NCBI GenBank assembly: GCA_039619475.1
Contig: CM077116.1
Span: 456,939,576 to 457,003,575 of the forward strand
DNA from: Icerya purchasi
Taxonomy: Eukaryota; Arthropoda; Insecta; Hemiptera; Monophlebidae
Length of the DNA: 64,000 nucleotides
Direction: 5' to 3'
The position numbers and the translations under genes are program-made. Under the pieces are notes generated by a model. The model ran no database searches. It was not told where the DNA came from and worked only from the letters and a program-made list of their open reading frames with translations. Of this stretch, positions 1 through 11,745 are shown piece by piece. Each line of letters opens with the position of its first letter. The stretch's first letter is position 1.

Positions 1-268
1 TAAAATTTTTAACGTTATTTAAAAAACAAGATTATCATTGTTTTATTTTTTGTCGAGTCAATTGTTCGGCGATAGCCTCTGACTGATTGTTATGAAACCA
101 AATAAAAAAAAGAAAAAAAAAATTATTTCTCCTTGTCGGTTGCGTGACTACCATGCAGCATCTCCTTATGGACAGGATATCTTCCTGCAAGTGAAAAAAA
201 AATCTTTTTGTCTTCTTTATAACTGAAATGAATTGAAACGGAATATTGATTTTTTCGACCATTTAGCA

Positions 269-382
269 TTTTTATATTTATATTGTCAATTGCCTGAGCT
301 GAACAATAGTGTCGGCAAACAAAAACAAATATTGTTGACCAACCTTTTCGCGTCAGTATATGATTAACCGTTAGTTACTGGT
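269..382. repeat. Dispersed repeat copy A
   Basis: About 115 bp that recur in the same orientation at 34182-34295. Shared anchors include tttttatatttatattg, gagctgaacaatagtgt or its variant, and atatgattga near the end. The copies look roughly 80% alike by eye. It may be a SINE fragment or a LINE untranslated tail; the origin is unknown. Confidence 0.7.
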
Positions 383-400
383 GCTACAGCCATGTACCGG

Positions 401-470
401 ATATATACATATACACACACATATACATACATACATACATATATATATATATATTATACACACACACACA
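401..470. repeat. (TA)n/(CATA)n/(CA)n compound microsatellite
   Basis: Alternating TA, CATA and CA units are directly visible over about 70 bp. Confidence 0.95.
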
Positions 471-2162
471 ACTTATGACACAAATTTTATCTAGACAAGC
501 AGTCTTCAATATCTAGCAGATCATTTGTAATTTAAACTGAAACCCGTTTAGTTTTCGCAATTGTGTTTTATATTTTATATTTTACGGCAAGTTTTTTCTT
601 TTGCTGCACTGCTAAAATGCCAAAAAATAAATCAATTTTTGGCGGGTTGTTAAGGAATTGAATTGCTGACGGTACTGTATTTTCAACGAACGGTAAGGTG
701 GTATATTGCCAAATTTTGGCCTAGTTTAGTTGATGCCGCTTTAAGTTAGATGCTTTCATCGTAATCCTAGATGGAATTTGTTTCAAGTGATAGTGAAAGT
801 TTTAGATGTAGTGTCAGATGAAAATAAAATCTCTTACTATCCATCTGAAGTGGCCGCATTTAAATATTTACCGCTTGCGTCTTGCGATACGGAGAGGTTT
901 AATGTAGAAAATATAGAAACAATTTTTATTGTTAAATTTAATGACTTTTAAATTTAGATTTATAATTTAATGTTTTTTTTTTTAAAATAAATAAATTTTA
1001 CCGAAGAAAGATCAGGTGTTAATAAAAATTCGAAGCGAAAAACAAGAGATTTTATTTTGTTTTTTTAATATACACTATTTATTATGAAATTTTTAGTACA
1101 TATTTTAGTCTTTCGTGTACATTTTTAGTGCATATAAATTCGAATCCTGGTGATAAGAATAAATTTTATAAAACTGTATTCTTCAAGCAAATGACAGTGC
1201 GTTTAGTTTTTCAAATCATCAAGATTAATCGGCATTAACAATAGTTAAATATTTTTGTATGCATGACTTTTTATTGCCTTTTTTGTCTTTCTTACTGATT
1301 CACTTATAAAATTGCAGTTCGAATTATTATACAGATAAAAAATGAAAATACTAAACTTTTATTGTGTGCATATCAAAAATCTGTATAGTGATGAAAGAGA
1401 GTTAACTTACTTTACAAGTGAACGGTGGAGTGTAATTGAAAAAGGTCGGTGCAGTGTGATTAGTTCCGCAGAAAATAATAGTAGACGACAAGGAAAAAAA
1501 AATTAAGATATTCTTAAATCTGCTCGGCGGAGATATTTCTTTATTGCTGTCTGAATCTGATTTAGTCTTCATTTTTTTATAAATTTATTATAATATCAAA
1601 AAAAAACGAAAAAAATTCACAGTAATCGGCAGCTCCAATTAATTTACGAAACTCAGTCGCGTAATATATTATTGATTCGTTAATTGAAAAATAAAGTCTC
1701 GTATTTACGTTGCCAGCTCTATCGACGTTGTAGTTAACCGATCGAGATTAGTACAGTAAAGTACGCGGGCGCAGTGGTAGTGATATTCGCCGCCATAGAA
1801 TATAGGAGAGCTAGTGTCGCATCGCATACGAAGGCAGTTATGTTAGGAAGAGGGGGGCGTAAGCGCGTTATCGTAATCTAAGCGCTGTACGTTAGTTCCG
1901 ACTAGTTTTTTGAAAAATTTATTTATTTTTTTTTTTCCAAGTCATACCGTCCGCTAACAAAAATTGATCTCCGTGCCAAAATTAGTTTCCCAGTCGCCCA
2001 TTTTTTCGTAACATATTTTCTTTCAGTTTCCGAATCGCTATTCGGCTCTCATCCGCAAATACCACTACCAGATCCGCGAACGCCTACTCTATGCCTTTTT
2101 CTGAATATCGTATTAATTGTTTTATTTTAATTATTTTTATTTTCGTTTTAGATTTTCTGCCC
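471..2162. other. No recognisable gene
   Basis: AT-rich sequence with stop codons in all frames. A locally GC- and CpG-richer stretch (about 1730-1880) stands out and is discussed as a finding. Nothing else is identified. Confidence 0.5.
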
Positions 2163-2900
2163 GGATTTCGAGAAGAATTTGGCCCTTCTTCGCTGCGCAG
2201 CACAATTTTCAAAATTCCCGGCTTAAATAACCATAATTAATCCGAGTATATTTTACCATTTTCAAAAATCTTTAACCCGATTTCTCTTTAACGGCCGTGA
2301 TCATTTTTTCCCAACTCACCAAAGCCATAACCTACGAAATGCACAACCTGTTCTCACGCACACAAGTGTCACCGGAGCAGCTATACCTACGAAAGCGCAC
2401 ACCGCACGTCACCAATAACGGGTTCAGGAATTTTCAAATTTGTCTAAGTATACTATAACCGTTATCGAAGTTAGTATTACGTACCCTTTTTCCCTCACAC
2501 AATATATCTCCGAAATTTCAACTACAAATATGCGAAATTAGTTTAGGTATACTATGTCGGCACTAAAAATTAATCCATCTCCCAACTCCTCTTTTAATGG
2601 TCATTCGAAATTTTTTACAACTCCATCACTCTCTCAGGACCGTGCAAACGTGAACTGTTGTTCCTGCATACGTCATATACGCCATGTGATAAATTAGCAG
2701 TTTTCAAAATTAGTCTGAGCACACTATTCCGCCACCAATCCATCCGTTTTACCCTTTCCCTACACATTTCTGAAAATCTTGCGGTACATTTTCAAAATTA
2801 GCCTAAATAAACTATATCCCGGTACCGGAAATTAATCCATCTCTCTCCCACTTTTACTGACCGCATTCTCCAAATCGCCATTATTGCAAGATTCTACCAG
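2163..2900. repeat. Degenerate tandem array, unit about 270 bp, ~3 copies
   Basis: The motif TTTTCAAAATTAG followed by a TCTAAGTAYACTAT-like string recurs at about 2431, 2531, 2700 and 2790. A second block (AATTAATCCATCTC then a TTTTAATGGTCATT-like string) recurs at about 2240-2305, 2565-2605 and 2830-2870. Together they fit two half-units repeated every ~265-300 bp. There is no coding potential. Confidence 0.6.
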
Positions 2901-3077
2901 AAGCATCATTTAGTGCATCAGCGAAGAAATCAGAACTCTCGGTGAATGATTATAAAAGATCCATTGAATAGTATATGTTCAGATGTAATTTTACAGAATT
3001 TTACGCAGAATTTTCGATCAACGGCTCAAGTGGTTTACTGCCCTCCTTGATCATAAAATACACTTATTAAATGTAGG

Positions 3078-3085
3078 CATGTGGC
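3078..3085. repeat. 8-bp target-site duplication, left copy (hAT)
   Basis: CATGTGGC immediately before the hAT terminus CAGTGGCGG. An identical octamer follows the other terminus at 6733-6740. Confidence 0.85.
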
Positions 3086-6000
3086 CAGTGGCGGTGCAAG
3101 ACCTAAATTCGAAGTGGGCAAGGTACATTTGGCGAGGCCCTCTGGTGGCGTAAGACGGAAGATTTGATGAAATAGAAAACTATTGCAACTGTCCAATTTT
3201 TATTCTTAAAAATGCAAACTATTTGACAAAAAATAAAAGAAATGAATTAAAGAAACAGAAATTTTCTACTTTTAGCCTTACTGAATTCCCTAATAATAGT
3301 ATCGTAATTCAGCTTAGATGCCACAACTGTTTCAATAGATAAAATTGCCAAAGCTGAAAGTTTTTCCAGACACGTTGTATTTCTTAAATAATTTTTAATT
3401 AGTTTCAACTTTGAAAAGATCCCTTCAGCGAACATTCTACCGGTATTGTTAGCAAAATTCGAATGACTATATAAATTTATTTGGGTAAATTTCTTTCAAG
3501 CTATTTTCCGTTATGTATTGTAGCAGATGTTTCACATCTTTAATGAAGTTGGGTAAATTTGGGAGCATTGTTATTAATTCTTCGTAGAATTCGTGAGGTT
3601 AGGAAGTTGCTGCTCTGCCTCGCTCGCAGGACAGTGTGTAAATCTCGACAGTTTCTTTAATAATTTCTATTTAGGAATATATTTTTTAATTTATTTAGAT
3701 CATAGAGAAAACCAAAATTTTCGAAATATTCATTAAAAGAAATAAATCTTGAATCCATATTGCTTATTAAAGAATCAATCATGGTGATCAAAAAAAAATC
3801 TGTCTCATACCGTCTATTAGGAGACTGTGTAGGTTGATCGCTGCCTTCATAATGGAACATTCTTTTCTTCTTTTCGGCTTCCCTTTTACTTTTTAAAGTT
3901 TCTTGGTAGATCATAACTGTTTTTCTCAATAAAATGACGAGCATCAGACAAGCATTTTTCGAATCTAGTTTGTCCGTATTCTTTGACTCAGTCACAAAAT
4001 GTACGCAAATGTTCAAGAGCAATGCTTAAATAGACATGTACAGATTGCCATAATTTGCTTATTAACTCGCAATAATATCTCATATCGTACATGTACTATG
4101 ATAAATTCTAAAGCATCTTGTTTCAAACCGAATCACAATAACTGAGTCTGCCAGATTGTTCAGTTTGATTTTTTAAACTTTCGATGCGTTCAACAACATC
4201 ATCAAATCGCAATAATACGGCTTTACTATTTCGATTCTGCTTTCTCGGCTTGTGTCTGATAAAGGCTTCATGGTAGACTCTAATTTGTCTTTGATTAATT
4301 TCCAGCGTTTGCTGGAACTTGGAAATAGCAAATAAATTTTCTGAATAAAACCAAAAAATGTTTTTGCTACCACAGCAAAAATTAGTTGCATCTACCAACA
4401 GCAGATTCCAGCTATGACAACCGCATGGTGTCAAGAAAAGGCCCTGGGATTAATTTTTAATATTCGAGTTTTAACTCCACCATTTACGTCTGCTATATTT
4501 GCACCATTGTCATATCCTTGGCCACGACAGTTTTGAATATTTAAGACATCCTTTTTTCGAGCTCTCCCATATTGCATTAGTTAAATATGCTCCAGTTATC
4601 TCAGTGACAGTAAGAAATCCGATAAAGTCTTCATCTATTGTGTCAATTGATGTATTACAAAATCTTAAGATAGCTAACATTTGTTCAACTCTACTATAGT
4701 CTTTAGTGCAGTCGAGGAAAAAAATAATAATATTTTGCCTCTTTTACCTTACGAATCACTTCATCGATAACTGTTTTTGACATCAATGTGATCAATTCAT
4801 TTTGAATATCGTGGCTTAAATAATGGTATTCAAGTTATTTATCATTGATGCGTATCGTGTGTTCCCTGTGAAATATTACCTAAGTGTTTCCAGTCACAGA
4901 GCCCTCCCTGTACTATTTAAGTTTGTGAATTGCCTAATAGTCTGTATGGAAAACAGAGGACTTTATTTTGAGAATTTGAATAAACCAAACAGCGACGATG
5001 TTGAGTTTTACCATTATTTAGTTTTCTTGAGAAATGAAAATTAGAAAAGTAACTATGATCATCAATTTTGGGATAATCTTCATCACTGTTATTTAACTGC
5101 TGAACCAGACCATTTTGAACTATATCATGACGCCGAGAATCCGTTATGGGAAACGTCCACATTCCTGGATCTGAATTAACAAATGCTTGATTAACTGCAT
5201 CACTGGTGCCGCTGCTAATTGTTCTTCGCGATCGTGAATTATATCGGTCAACGTCAACACATGGATTTTAGCATCAGATTCTGATTGGCTAGAGTTGGAT
5301 CCTATCTCTATTTCTGACTATTGTTCGGTATCGGTAATCTGTGCGTCTGGAGTACTTTCCAAATTCAACGGAGTCTCGGACGTGACTCTATGTTCTTTAG
5401 AAGTCGAAGAAATTGATTCAGGTGGTGCCATGCTACCAAATGCATTTTTATTCAGAAATTTCATCATAGCTAAACTTAAAACCTGATTTGATACAGCTCT
5501 TTCAACTTTTCTTTTTCTCTGTACTAATCTAGATTCCCATTTCCTCCCGACATATCTTCCTCTCCTGGAGCCGAGGCCTGATATGTTAAGATAAGAAGGT
5601 CGTATATTGTATCTGTAACCTGAAAAACAAAAACAACGATAGTAACATTAGCCTAATAATAATTTTGTAAAACCTACTAAACATGTCCACAATGAATTTA
5701 TAAGAAATGGACTCAAGTAATGTAATGTAATGGAGATGTAGGTGGATCAAATTAATAATGCGATATCGTATAATTTTAAAAAGAAAACTATAAAAAGTGT
5801 GAATAATTACTTTATGCTTAATAAATAAGTGCTGGTACCATTGTTTTCTTCACATCAAAAAAAGAAATTTAAAAGTTCTAAACATAAAAGAGTTCTTTCC
5901 TTATCACACTTGGTGTTGACATAAAACTACAGACTTCAAACAAAAACTATTTATTAATTTTAGTTCGATAAACTGGACCGATTAAATAGACTACCTATTT

Positions 6001-6732
6001 ATTTAAGAAGTAGCTATCAGTCGTTATTAAAACAATAAAACGCACTTATTCTAACATCAAATACTGTCAGAAAGACAAAATAATAACACACAGATTCGTA
6101 CGAGGAACAAAATTGCGTGCGACACTTTGATTGGCTAGAAAGCCGTTGAAAAGCTTGAAAATAAACTAAACATACGGAAATGGGAAATCCCGCCGGTTCT
6201 GGCTGAATGGGATTCCCCGCGATAGCAATGCAACGCTAGACTAAATAAGATGGGTGATTATCTGAACTGTCATTAACGTCAATAGAATTTGTTAAAAATA
6301 CCACTAGATGGCAGGATGTGTTAATTGTAATGGTGCTTCTAAAATATAATAATAAAACAACGAAAGAAAAGAGAATCAATTGATTGTTTTCAAGTACAAA
6401 TTTATTGTTGCTTTTATCTACATATATGTTTGATTAGTTTACTGGTAGCCCAAAACGAGCATAAATCGATGATTAACAGAGCAACACCCAAATTTTGCCA
6501 CGTCGTGATATCTATCTATTGTACTTTATTAAAATTAAATTAAAAAAAAAAAAAAAGTTTCACGGTTCGGAGAGTTGCTAATTATATTTATCGTTTTATA
6601 ACGAGTAAAACTTTTTCGTCGCGGTCATGGCTTTTAAGTACCTAATGCATAAACCTTTGAGGCGCGAGGCTCCTTAGACCGCGAGGCCGTAGGCGGTGGC
6701 CCACGTCGCCCACGCCTTACGCAGAGCCTCTG
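3086..6732 (-). mobile_element. hAT DNA transposon (ZMYM1-like group), complete but decayed
   Basis: The ends are exact. The left terminus reads CAGTGGCGGTGC and the right terminus, read inward, CAGAGGCTCTGC: terminal inverted repeats matching at 9 of 12 positions. Both are flanked by the same octamer CATGTGGC, the 8-bp duplication diagnostic of hAT insertion. The 3647-bp body carries, on the - strand, pieces of a hAT transposase of the type related to ZMYM1-like domesticated proteins. Stops and frameshifts break the transposase, so the element is not autonomous. The stretch 5640-6660 is noncoding and would hold the transposon's promoter and first intron. Confidence 0.9.
3247..5619 (-). pseudogene. 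hAT transposase pseudogene
   Basis: Read from right to left on the - strand. 5619-5160 is an N-terminal region with an in-frame TAG, preceded by a splice-acceptor-like tract (gtttttcag, - strand, at about 5620). 5162-4917 has KVLCFPYRLLG, the TTF-type zinc-finger region (WL(V/I)YS...FCF pattern). About 4800-4470 includes RGQGYDNGANIADVNG, the best hallmark of this hAT group. 4434-4123 has CGCHSWNLLLVDA, expected as CGCHSLNLVVGDA. 4022-3657 is a weakly conserved middle. 3435-3247 has FSKLKLIKNYLR and LAILSIE, the C-terminal hAT dimerisation domain. The reading frame shifts several times, so it cannot make an active transposase. Confidence 0.85.
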
Positions 6733-6740
6733 CATGTGGC
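6733..6740. repeat. 8-bp target-site duplication, right copy (hAT)
   Basis: CATGTGGC, identical to 3078-3085. Confidence 0.85.
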
Positions 6741-8291
6741 AATAGTAAAATTGTAGTTTTGAGGCGAAAATATTTATTTAATGACAGATGTAGGTAGTAA
6801 CGGAAAAAAGAACCAGATAAAATTACGTGCTTCTTAGTTTTATATTTAAAAGTACAGCGGACACAAAAGAAACTCAGTACGTGTTTGTTATTTTTTGTGG
6901 ATTTCACAACTTGATAAAATTTTGGCTTCGCGATCAGTCTTTTAATTTTTGCATTAATTTATATTTTACATAATGATAAACGATTACAACGAACTTTAAA
7001 TGTGTTTTCTTAAAATCGATTTATTTTAATTTGCGTGCAGTATAAAAATTACAATTTGGCAATTAACACTCGAAGTATTGGGAAAAGCTTCCTTTTTTTT
7101 GTATTACTTAAATAAGAGTTTTTCGCGAAAACAGAAGACAGTTACATTCTTTATGCAGATTAACTGAGGTCAAAAATATATTTTTCATTAAACTTTGAAA
7201 TTTTTATAATTAATTTACCTCTTTTGTTTCATATGCAATCAGATACGTGAAATCGTGCACAGCCTTCTCTGAGCTTTGCGAAAAGCATACAGTCCTATTC
7301 GGTGAATGTCTGTTAACGCAATTATTTAAATGTATGTATAGTAAACTATCCATCTCAAATTACACTAGTATTTATTATTTTAAAAACAAGCACTAAAAAC
7401 ATATTTTTTTTATATTTTTAAAGTGCTCTAAGAAAACTTAGTTTTGGCTGCGTGATTTCGATGAATTTGTTTGCACAGAAATGTGTTTTTATAGTATAAT
7501 TTTATTGTTTCTTTGTTTTGCCCCCCCCCCCCCACGGGAGAGTATGGTTGTCAGCCATGGATCGTTACTTGGAAATAATTAGAAAGGAAAAGATCCGGTT
7601 ATTGTTAATAAGAAGGAACAAACGGCAGGAATAGTGTATGAGAAGGAAAAAGTAATATGTAAAAGGCGTAATAAGGAGCAAGAAACTCAAGTTCCAGAAA
7701 TTTAGAATATAAAACAGGACGTTCAAAAGCAAAAATAGAACGCGCTGGAAGAAGATCGACGTCATAAACAACTGCGTCATTTGAATAAAGAGAACAATGC
7801 AGGGAGAAAACTAATAATAAAAAAAAAAAAATACAGTCGAATTGAATACCTTCTTCTTTTTTGAAGTCGGTTAAAAAGCGAAAATGACAGTGAATTATTA
7901 AATGTCCGAAACATCGTAGACTAGAAATGAAGATTATAATAAAACAGAAGATGGATTAGAAAGATTTGGTTTCAAATAGAGAAATGAATGATTATTAGAA
8001 AAGGAGTAATGCACCCAACAACTCCGAAAAAGCCGGGCCATTAAAAAAAAAAAAAAAACTCCAACAATTTGAAATGGAAAGACTTTTAAGCAACGCGAAG
8101 AGGTTAGAGAATGGAATTAGAAAGAAACAAGGGAAAGCTGTAACCATAACTAGAAATTTCCCCGAATGGCTAGGAAACCACATAGCAAATTAGTAAATAT
8201 CAGTAAGAATGAGATTGAAGGAAAAATAATATGAATATACAGAGAATAAAAATGATTGCATAGATAAGCGGAAAGATTCTGATAAGGATTA
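6741..8291. other. No recognisable gene; poly(C) tract
   Basis: AT-rich, with a 13-bp C run at 7521-7533 and A-runs at about 7819-7831 and 8043-8058. The A-runs may be old retrotransposon tails. The purine-rich stretch 7560-8290 gives open frames on the - strand, but they are low-complexity and match nothing I recognise. Confidence 0.4.
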
Positions 8292-8880
8292 TTTTTTTTT
8301 TTTTTTTTTAAATGGGCTTGGTGTTAACACTGACCCAACTACATGGACTTAGATCACCTACTCAGATTCTGAGGCGATCGGAGATAGATTGTATAAAGGA
8401 AAGAAGGAGAGGAATAACGGCTGGAGATGGGAAAAAAAGGATAAAGGAAGCATTGAAAGAGGTAGGAAAATCCAACGCCAAAAGTTCGGCGTATAGATGA
8501 GAGCACTCAGGAAAAAGAGCAGGGCATTCAAAAAGGATATAGTTGGGGTCGCATATAAAGGGCGGATCAGTTGAATGGAGAGGGCAAAAGGGAGAAGGTG
8601 AAAGAGAAAAAGAAAAACGAGAAAAAGGAAGGAGGGAATGACCAAGTATCAGTCTGATTAAAGAAACAATAGTCGAGCGCCGAGAAAAGGGAAGAAATTG
8701 GTTCTGATAAGGATTAAGAGCTGAAAGGATAAAAATAGCAGCGCCGACAGTATCCGTTCTTCTGAAACCATCGGTGAAAATATTATTAGGTAATGAAGCA
8801 AAACTGGACTTACTACCTGGAAATGGTATACCAAGGATATCGAAAAGGAAACCGACCACTGTCAAACATTGACCCGTATA
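8292..8880 (-). mobile_element. I-like LINE, 3' fragment (RNase H start and C-terminal region)
   Basis: The T-run at 8292-8309 is the poly(A) tail of a - strand element. Upstream on that strand is coding debris: IFTDGFRRTDTVGAA, the start of an RNase H domain with its first catalytic Asp, then LGHSLLPFSRFSFSLS and CPLHSTDPPFICDPNYILFEC, the C-terminal region typical of I-clade elements. The middle of the RNase H domain is missing, so this is a rearranged 5'-truncated copy. The same family occurs at 17827, 34300-37215, 42690 and probably 51262-53245. Confidence 0.8.
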
Positions 8881-10317
8881 TTGGGAAACTGGATCTAACT
8901 TGATCGCGTTTTCAACGATATTTTTTTTTTTTTGGCCCGAACAGTACAGTTCATTTGGCCAATATTTTAATTAATAACAGGAGACAGCAGTTCAACTTTC
9001 AATCGAACTACGAGTAATATAATTCGATAATGAATGGAAACTAGTTTTTATAGCAGTTTTATCGAAAGGGTCAAGGTCATTCGTTTTTGTTTAATATTCG
9101 CCAAGGCGAATATTTAAACATAAAATCTCTCTCATTAATAAACCGGATTTGTGTTGACGCGGGAAAACCAAAAAAGGTAAAAAAAAAAGTACAGTACACG
9201 TATAATAGTATGTCATATTCACTGCAAGCTAAAAAAATTAATACTACTAGCAAATACAAATAAAGCACACTGTGTAGCCAGCTACCGGTGACGGGGAAGT
9301 GATGTTTCGTTCGGGTAGAATATCCCGCTGTCAAACATATTGAATTTGCAAAAATTTCACTCGTGCTGGATTACAAAAAAATACTTTTTTGACTACCTGA
9401 ATAGCTTTTCCTCGAAGTTCATCAACATACGTGAATACTCTTTTTTGGTCTACACCGAATTATAAATGTACTTTGTTACTGATTACAATCAGCGACTGTA
9501 CGGGTTTCTCAATTCCATTGTTGGTTCAAGTATTTTCTATATTTTCTTATACTAATAACATCGTCATCGTGTTTAATTAAATTAAGTTACTGGTGTATAC
9601 TCATAAAAATTACAACAAAATACTCTGTTAATAAATTGTCCAAAAAGACAAATAAATAAATACTCCACTGATAATTAAACGCGAAGACTAATTAGTAATT
9701 GCAAATATACAGTTACCCAATTTAACTCGCATCGAGCTTTTATGGGAAAAGTTGCGCTGATTTCTTCGCAAGAAAAATTGCGGAGATTGTTACGACAAAC
9801 GGTAAGAAGTGGTTATAACAACAATGAAGATCGTTATGTGCGCTATTCATCCAATAGAGTATTTTAATTTTGAATGTTTTCTGCTGATGCGAACATTATT
9901 ACTTTGTTGGGATTTGAAACGAATTTTTTCCATTTCGGTACATTTACTTCTATATTTTCGATTTAGTTTCTCCTCTTAACAATGTTTTCCATAATTTTTT
10001 TCCGTTTTTTTTTTTTTTTTTTATTATTATTATTTTTTTTTAATCGTTAAACTTAAGTATGAAGAACGTTACACTTTTTTGATAAACCTGGTCAAACGGT
10101 GAAAGCCGGATCAACGCATTGAAAAATTACTTTTTACTGAATAAATTTAAAAACAAAACATGCCGGAATAAGCGCGAATAATAAACTCTAAAGGAAATCA
10201 CGTTTACGAACTCTATACTACTGTACATAGAATAGAAAACAACAATATGTAGTGAAAACTGTTTAGAATGAAAGGCAAATTTGATTCCGCATTGAATATT
10301 AATCTATTCGTATTGTT
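8881..10317. other. No recognisable gene
   Basis: AT-rich with T-runs at 8921-8933 and 10003-10022. Short open frames on the - strand (for example 9077-9334) show no family resemblance. Confidence 0.4.
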
Positions 10318-10560
10318 GTGCCCCAAATTCCGTCGGATGTCGCAATGCTGACATCGTCGTTTATAATTTCGACAATTGCTGTACTCGCGCTTCGCCAAGA
10401 TATTATTCGCTGACACCGCACAATAATCGCCTTGTTGGAACCAAAATCCCATTTTATGGCGTAACGTTAACATCGCTGTTTAACGTTTCGCCTAACGCGC
10501 GCGTATACGTGATAAGTTCGATAAGTTATTATTCGCTGACGTCGTTAATTTATAAGCCTT
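10318..10560. repeat. Tandem duplication, unit about 120 bp
   Basis: Two diverged copies. ACATCGTCGTTTATAATTTCG (10351-10371) pairs with ACATCGCTGTTTAACGTTTCG (about 10470-10490), and TATTATTCGCTGAC at 10400 pairs with the same string at about 10527. It is noncoding and CpG-richer than its surroundings. Confidence 0.6.
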
Positions 10561-11240
10561 CTATTTTATTCACGTTTTTGTTACGAATGACGCAACTTTA
10601 ATATATATGCCCCGCATTTCAATGCGCGGGTTAGACTTTTTAGTTTCGGGGTTCAGAGTAAACTTCTGCGAGAAGTAAATCGATTGTGGCACCTTTTTAC
10701 GTAAATAAACGCGATATCACCCTGATTCGTTTTTTCGTTTATTACCGTCGGACGATCGGTATTCCCGCTGCATACGGGAATACAACATTATACTATTATA
10801 TAACAAGAGCAAAAATTGTATGAATTTAAATTGTACATATATAGAAATATATGGAATTAGATTTTCGAAAACGACTTTAATAATTTTGATGAAATACAAC
10901 GGTTTCTAAAGTAAGAATCGATTGGTCGAGGTCTTATCGCCGAAAAACTTGCTACCAAACGATAATTTATAAAGGACAGACGATCAATGTTCATTTCAAT
11001 GATAAATAAAGGTAAATTTAAAATTCGTAAGCCAGAAATATTATTACAAATTACCATATTTCCGAGGTCGTCGCTTCTTGCAAATTTTCGAGAAAAAAGA
11101 AAATTAATGAAAGTACACTGGTCGCGCTAATTTGCCCCCACCCCCGCTCATGAATTTTGAATTTTTTTATTTCGTGTTTAGTAATGAGTAAAAAATAATT
11201 CGTTTCTGTACAGCGTTAAATAGAAAATTAAAATTTCGCG

Positions 11241-11745
11241 GTGAAATAAATTTATCTACGATATTTAATGGCGATTTTAGAATATTGAAAATTGAAAAAT
11301 AGAGTATACCCTACGCTATTATAACTTCCATGCGTTACGTGTGTATATACATGTTTGTGAAACTTTTAAATATACTTTGATCCATCTGCAAGTTTGAAAT
11401 AAATCCGAGCAAGGCTCCTAAGTCTTAGCTTCTAATAGGAGCAAAAATTGTGTATGAGCACATACGTATATATGTACATATATATCGGCTTCAACCGAAA
11501 TAAATTTGTCCGCGATATATACATGGTCCAATTTTAAATATTACGCAAACTAAAATACGCGTTCAAAATTTAAAAATATAGTTATGCAGTTATAACTTTC
11601 GTATTATTACATATTGTTGTTCCTTTTTCTAAACGTTTATGAAACTCGGGAATGCTTTGATCTGATGGTTCAGAATGAATCGGAGCAAGCTCGGTCATCG
11701 GTTATCTTACGGTATGAGCTAAAATTGTATGCATGTACACATATG
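11241..11745. repeat. Tandem duplication, unit about 255-275 bp
   Basis: Two diverged copies share ordered anchors: GAAATAAATTTATCTACGATA (11243) with GAAATAAATTTGTCCGCGATA (about 11497), the GARTRAATCSGAGCAAG block (about 11396 and 11672), and GAGCAAAAATTGTGTATG-like strings followed by ACATACGTATATATG or its variant. The anchors keep the same order, so this is a duplication rather than chance. Confidence 0.6.

Noticed and set aside
35..262. 75-codon - strand frame near the left edge
   Set aside because: No recognisable domain, A/T-run driven composition and no splice context.
401..470. Regular short repeats considered as a CRISPR-like array
   Set aside because: Simple di- and tetranucleotide microsatellite without spacers, in a eukaryotic context.
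8312..8500. Small + strand frame opposite the 8362-8865 frame
   Set aside because: Antisense shadow of the LINE fragment.
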